DNA of 26,334 bases from the NCBI GenBank assembly GCA_946480015.1, contig CAMLIL010000084.1:1-26334 (forward strand), in the 5' to 3' direction. Shown here piece by piece: positions 22,967-26,334 of this stretch. A program made the translations under genes and the position numbers. The notes under the pieces were generated by a model that saw nothing but the letters and a program-made list of their open reading frames with translations, made no database searches and was not told where the DNA came from. Source of the stretch: an uncultured Oxalobacteraceae bacterium (GTDB taxonomy: Bacteria; Pseudomonadota; Gammaproteobacteria; Burkholderiales; Burkholderiaceae). Within the stretch, counting starts at the first letter, position 1; each line of letters starts with the position of its first letter.

Positions 22967-25039
22967 TCAGGCGGCAATATCCAGGTTTTGCGCTTCGCGC
23001 TGGTAAAGCGGCAAGATGGCATTGAAGGTGGTACCGGCGCCGGGCGTGCTCTGCACTTCCAGCGCACCGCCCAGCTCATTAATATATTCGCGGCTTTCGA
23101 ACACGCCGATGCCCATGCCGGCCGACTTGGTCGACTCGAAGGGCTTGAACAGGCGTTCGCGCATGAATTCTTCGCTCATGCCCTCGCCGGTGTCGGTGAT
23201 GACGATGTGGACCGCGGCGCCGCGCCGCAGCACACGGATGGTCACCCGCCCATCCTTGGGGGTGGCTTCGATGGCGTTCTGGATCAGGTGGCCCAGCACG
23301 CGTTCGAGACGGTCGTGGTCGGCCAGCACCTTCAGGCCGCCGTCGACCACCTCCAGCACCGGGTGGGGTTCAAAGGCATCCTTGAGGGCCAGCGCCTGGC
23401 GCACCACCTGGTCGATCACCAGCCCGACCGGCTGCTCGGGGGCGTCGGACCGGCCCAGCTTTTGCAGCAGCAGCTTCATCTTCTGGACCGAGTGGTTCAC
23501 GGTGTCGAGCATGTCGCGCTGGAATTCCGGATTGTTGCGATGCTTTTCCGCGTTCGGAATCAGCAGGGACAGCTGCGAGACCAGGTTTTTCAGGTCATGC
23601 ACGACGAAGGTCGACATGCGGTTGAACGACTCGAACTGGCGCGCCACCATCAGCGCGTTGGCGGCGTCTTCCTGGGCCAGGTAACTGGCTGCCTGACTGG
23701 CGGCAATTTTCAGCAGGTCGATCACTTCCCAGTTCAGGACAAGGTTGCTGCGCGGCTGGGTCAGCAGCATGAATCCGTACAGCCGGCCCTGCAGGATCAG
23801 CGGCACCAGCAGCCAGGCACGCGCAAAGCCTTCCAGCCAGGCCGGCATGGCGACCTGATCGTATTTTTCCGGGTCGGCGCGCATTTCATCGAGGTCGACC
23901 ACCCATTGCTTGAGGGCCAGGAAACGGCAGAACGGCGAATCATCCGGTTCGCCGACGGTGGGCAAGGGCAGATTCCAGGCCGCCACCGGCTCGCAGGTGC
24001 CGGCCTCGCGTTGCAGCCACAGCGCGCCGCCCGGGCTTTCCACCAGCGCGGCCACCGCCTGGATGGTGCGCTCGCCCAGGCCGGGGCCGGATTCGGACAG
24101 CGTGCGCGTCAGGCCCAGCCATTCCTCGCGGTAGTCGTAGTTGTAGCTGTAAAAATGCTTGCTGATGAATACTTTGAGCCAGGCGCGGAAGGTGCCGGAA
24201 AACAGGATCACCACCAGCAGGATGACCGCGCCGACCAGGAAGGCCACCTGCATGACCGTGCCCCAGCTGCCGCCGACATAGCGCAGGTAGTAGCCGGCCG
24301 AGCCCATGGCCAGCAGGTAGATCGCCGAGCCGAACAGTGCCACCGAATGGAACATGACGCGGCGCGACACCACCAGTTCGGTCGACCAGGACGCGCTGCG
24401 CCCCATGGAAATGGCGATCAGCGGAACGGTCAGCGCGTTGACCACGCCGCGCGCGGCCCAGATGTCGGGATTGATCTGCTGGAACAGCATGCTGTCGCTG
24501 TACAGATAGAAATCGTAGGCGAACATGGCGCCCACGCCCAGGCAGATGAACTTCATGGCCCAGCGTTCCTGCGGCGGCTTGTTGCGGTACAGCTGCTCGA
24601 CCAGCAGCATGCCCAGCACGGCGCCGCCAACGTGGGCGGCGACCGGCAGCAGCCCGATGGCGTCGGCGGGGCCGGCGGCGCCCAGGCCGGTGGCGGCGGC
24701 GATCAGAAACAGCAGGTAAAAGCAGGCGATGCCCCAGGCCGACGTTTTCAGCCCGAGCAGCGCGCTGGCGTCGCGGTTGCGGTAATCGCCCGCCAGGCTC
24801 ATCAGGAAAAAGGTCCAGCCGGCGCTGCGCAGCACTTCCAGCACTTCGGCGCCGGCATGCAGAGCGCCCACCGGGGTGGCCTGCCAGCCGAGCATGGCGC
24901 ACCACGCCGTGCTCAGGGCGCAGGCCAGCGCCAGCGCGCGCGCGCGCGGGCGGGCGCGCCACAGGGTGGCCAGCAGCGCGCCCAGCGCGGCGAACGCCAG
25001 GGCGGCAATCAGATAAGTAGCAGTGGCAATACTGGTCAA
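22967..25039 (-). CDS. prsK: PEP-CTERM system sensor histidine kinase PrsK
   Basis: An inner-membrane histidine kinase of 690 residues. The N-terminal ~285 residues hold seven or eight hydrophobic segments with short loops (for example 8-26, 35-52, 101-118, 129-148, 266-282), suggesting an embedded sensor. A GAF-like region follows (about 315-455). The phospho-acceptor is H481 in STFVVHDLKNLVSQLSLLI. The ATPase domain has the N box HLIQNAIEATP (N588), DTGEGM (616-621), FKPFESTKSAGMGIG and a final GAGTTFNAILP. The start is TTG 25039. A stop codon lies two codons upstream in frame and the next ATG is M50, inside the second membrane segment, so the TTG is close to forced. It is followed by prsR at 17 nt. 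The signal sensed is unknown. Confidence 0.95.
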   Translation of the reverse strand: MTSIATATYLIAALAFAALGALLATLWRARPRARALALACALSTAWCAMLGWQATPVGALHAGAEVLEVLRSAGWTFFLMSLAGDYRNRDASALLGLKTSAWGIACFYLLFLIAAATGLGAAGPADAIGLLPVAAHVGGAVLGMLLVEQLYRNKPPQERWAMKFICLGVGAMFAYDFYLYSDSMLFQQINPDIWAARGVVNALTVPLIAISMGRSASWSTELVVSRRVMFHSVALFGSAIYLLAMGSAGYYLRYVGGSWGTVMQVAFLVGAVILLVVILFSGTFRAWLKVFISKHFYSYNYDYREEWLGLTRTLSESGPGLGERTIQAVAALVESPGGALWLQREAGTCEPVAAWNLPLPTVGEPDDSPFCRFLALKQWVVDLDEMRADPEKYDQVAMPAWLEGFARAWLLVPLILQGRLYGFMLLTQPRSNLVLNWEVIDLLKIAASQAASYLAQEDAANALMVARQFESFNRMSTFVVHDLKNLVSQLSLLIPNAEKHRNNPEFQRDMLDTVNHSVQKMKLLLQKLGRSDAPEQPVGLVIDQVVRQALALKDAFEPHPVLEVVDGGLKVLADHDRLERVLGHLIQNAIEATPKDGRVTIRVLRRGAAVHIVITDTGEGMSEEFMRERLFKPFESTKSAGMGIGVFESREYINELGGALEVQSTPGAGTTFNAILPLYQREAQNLDIAA

Positions 25040-25087
25040 GGTCTAGTCCATCTCATGGCGCGCGGCCGCGTTTGTCGCAACCGGGCC

Positions 25088-25106
25088 TCGCTCCAGCACG
25101 GAGCGA
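25088..25106 (-). other. Short hairpin between sugar transferase and prsK
   Basis: A perfect 7-bp inverted repeat (TCGCTCC / GGAGCGA) around a 5-nt loop begins 4 nt after the sugar transferase stop. No T run follows on the minus strand, so it is not a standard intrinsic terminator. It could trim, protect or partly attenuate the transcript. It lies in the 70-nt gap between the two genes, where I see no good promoter. Confidence 0.35.
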
Positions 25107-25109
25107 CGA

Positions 25110-26334
25110 TCAGCGACCGCTGCGGAACAGCACGACTTTGAGCGTATCAATCAGAATCAGAATGTCGAGGAACAGACTGTTGTTCTTTACATAGTACAGA
25201 TCGTACTGGAGTTTTTGCAATGCGTCATCAGCCGATGCGCCGTAGCCATAGCGCACCTGGGCCCAACCGGTGATGCCGGGCTTGATACTGTGGCGCACAT
25301 TATAGAACGGCACCACTTCGATCAGTTGCTCGACGAAGTATGGCCGCTCGGGACGCGGGCCGACAAAGCTCATCTCGCCCTTGAACACATTGAGAATCTG
25401 CGGCAGCTCGTCGATCCGGGTCTTGCGGATGAAGTTACCGACGCGGGTGACGCGCGGATCGTTCTGGGCGGCCCATTGCGGCTTGCCGCCTTTTTCCGCA
25501 TCGTTGCGCATGCTGCGGAACTTGAGCACCTTGAAGGTGTGGCCATCCTTGCCGACCCGCTCCTGCGAGTAGAAAATCGGCGAACGGTCTTCCAGGTAGA
25601 TCAGCAAGGCGGTGACGAGCATGACCGGGAAGGTGGCGACCAGGATGATGCCGCTGCAGATCAGGTCGAACGCGCGCTTCATGAAGGTACGCATGAAACT
25701 CTGGTCGAAGCCGCCGCCGAACACCAGCCAGCTCGGCTGCAGGGAATCGACCCGGATCTGGCAGGTTTCGCGTTCGAAGAACGTGGCCGCGTCGGTGACC
25801 TTGATGCCTTGCAGCTTGCAGTCGAGCAGTTCCTTGATCGGGAAGCCACCGCGGCGGTTTTGCACCGACACCACGATTTCCTCGACATTGTGGGCCACCG
25901 CCAGGCTGGCCAGCGACTCGCCTTCACGCACTTTCAGCAGCTCGCCCATCGGCACACACACTTCTTCCGACGGGATCGAGATGTAGCCGGCGATATCGTA
26001 TTTGTGATAGCTGGTGTTGCCGGCAGCCAGATCGCTGCATTCCTTGGCCAGCGGACCGCTGCCCAGGAACAGGATGCGCGATTCGAGGAAACGCAGTTCC
26101 GAGGTCTTGAAGAAAATGACGCGCGCGGTCAGGATGCCGGCGGCGGCGATGGTGAACACCAGCACCAGCACGCCACGGCCGAAGTACAGGTCCGGCGCGA
26201 CATAGAACACCAGGGTCAGGATCACGAAACCCATGGCGAACGAGGGCATCAGCTTGAGGAAGAAGGGATTACGCAAGCCTTCGTCGAAATTGAGCTGGTA
26301 CAGGCCCATGGCGCTCATGGAAAACACGATGGCG
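25110..26334 (-). CDS. Initiating sugar transferase, PEP-CTERM/EpsH1 system type (5' end outside window)
   Basis: A polyisoprenyl-phosphate hexose-1-phosphate transferase that puts the first sugar on undecaprenyl phosphate at the inner membrane. About 407 residues are visible. There are N-terminal membrane segments ([26 protein letters not shown]), a CoA-binding-like Rossmann region ([18 protein letters not shown]) and the C-terminal catalytic domain. This domain starts [20 protein letters not shown] and includes [50 protein letters not shown] and [15 protein letters not shown]. The arrangement matches the exosortase-linked EpsB-type family (TIGR03013 by recognition). The frame is open to the window edge, so perhaps 50 N-terminal residues and the start are missing. 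It is the upstream neighbour of prsK on the same strand. Confidence 0.94.
   Translation of the reverse strand, partial: AIVFSMSAMGLYQLNFDEGLRNPFFLKLMPSFAMGFVILTLVFYVAPDLYFGRGVLVLVFTIAAAGILTARVIFFKTSELRFLESRILFLGSGPLAKECSDLAAGNTSYHKYDIAGYISIPSEEVCVPMGELLKVREGESLASLAVAHNVEEIVVSVQNRRGGFPIKELLDCKLQGIKVTDAATFFERETCQIRVDSLQPSWLVFGGGFDQSFMRTFMKRAFDLICSGIILVATFPVMLVTALLIYLEDRSPIFYSQERVGKDGHTFKVLKFRSMRNDAEKGGKPQWAAQNDPRVTRVGNFIRKTRIDELPQILNVFKGEMSFVGPRPERPYFVEQLIEVVPFYNVRHSIKPGITGWAQVRYGYGASADDALQKLQYDLYYVKNNSLFLDILILIDTLKVVLFRSGR

Noticed and set aside
22943..25141. A 732-codon plus-strand open frame opposite prsK.
   Set aside because: It mirrors prsK codon positions, is rich in His, Gln, Arg and Gly, and shows no domain.

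Overview
The window is a densely packed, visibly GC-rich stretch of a PEP-CTERM/exosortase A (XrtA)-type exopolysaccharide locus. Several families diagnostic of that system are recognisable: the PrsK/PrsR two-component pair, an EpsB-type initiating sugar transferase, the exosortase A-associated putative O-glycosylation ligase, and the exosortase A-associated acyl-CoA ligase, PLP-dependent decarboxylase and 'hydrolase 1' and 'hydrolase 2'. The family set, protein sequences and base composition suggest a betaproteobacterium, probably Oxalobacteraceae (Massilia/Duganella-like). That assignment is inference. The exosortase, the Wzx/Wzz-type export genes and the PEP-CTERM substrates are not in the window and presumably lie beyond its right or left edge.

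Layout. (1) 1-2248, minus: UDP-glucose dehydrogenase, then UDP-glucuronate 4-epimerase (cut by the window edge), giving UDP-GlcA and UDP-GalA. (2) 2528-4540, minus: an integral-membrane acyltransferase with an SGNH domain. (3) 5020-10859, plus: two GT4 glycosyltransferases, the O-antigen-ligase-like protein, and one 739-residue polypeptide joining a NodB-type deacetylase to a GT4 glycosyltransferase, all overlapping end to start. (4) 10897-12926, minus: GT2 glycosyltransferase and a second acyltransferase. (5) 12990-15820, minus: acyl-CoA ligase and PLP decarboxylase. (6) 15945-20114, plus, divergent from (5): DegT-type aminotransferase, GNAT (Acetyltransf_6) protein, acyl carrier protein, hydrolase 2, hydrolase 1. 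(7) 20140-26334, minus: sugar transferase (5' end outside the window), PrsK, PrsR and a membrane-anchored beta-helix protein.

How it fits together. The sugar transferase would start the lipid-linked repeat unit. The GT4 and GT2 enzymes extend it using, among others, the uronic acids supplied by (1). The ligase-like protein would polymerise or transfer the glycan, and the acyltransferases and deacetylase decorate it. The beta-helix protein could cut or epimerise the product outside the cytoplasm. PrsK/PrsR would regulate transcription with sigma-54. Groups (5) and (6) look like a carrier-protein-dependent small-molecule pathway of unknown product (adenylating enzyme, ACP, decarboxylase, aminotransferase, acetyltransferase, two alpha/beta hydrolases). 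They are the most interesting unexplained part of the window.

The main non-coding observation is a near-identical 30-bp element (25/30 matches) at 2462-2491 and 4908-4937. Read on the minus strand, each copy forms a sigma-70 promoter with a perfect TATAAT, one ahead of the dehydrogenase/epimerase genes and one ahead of the SGNH acyltransferase. I saw no tRNA, rRNA, insertion sequence or CRISPR array.
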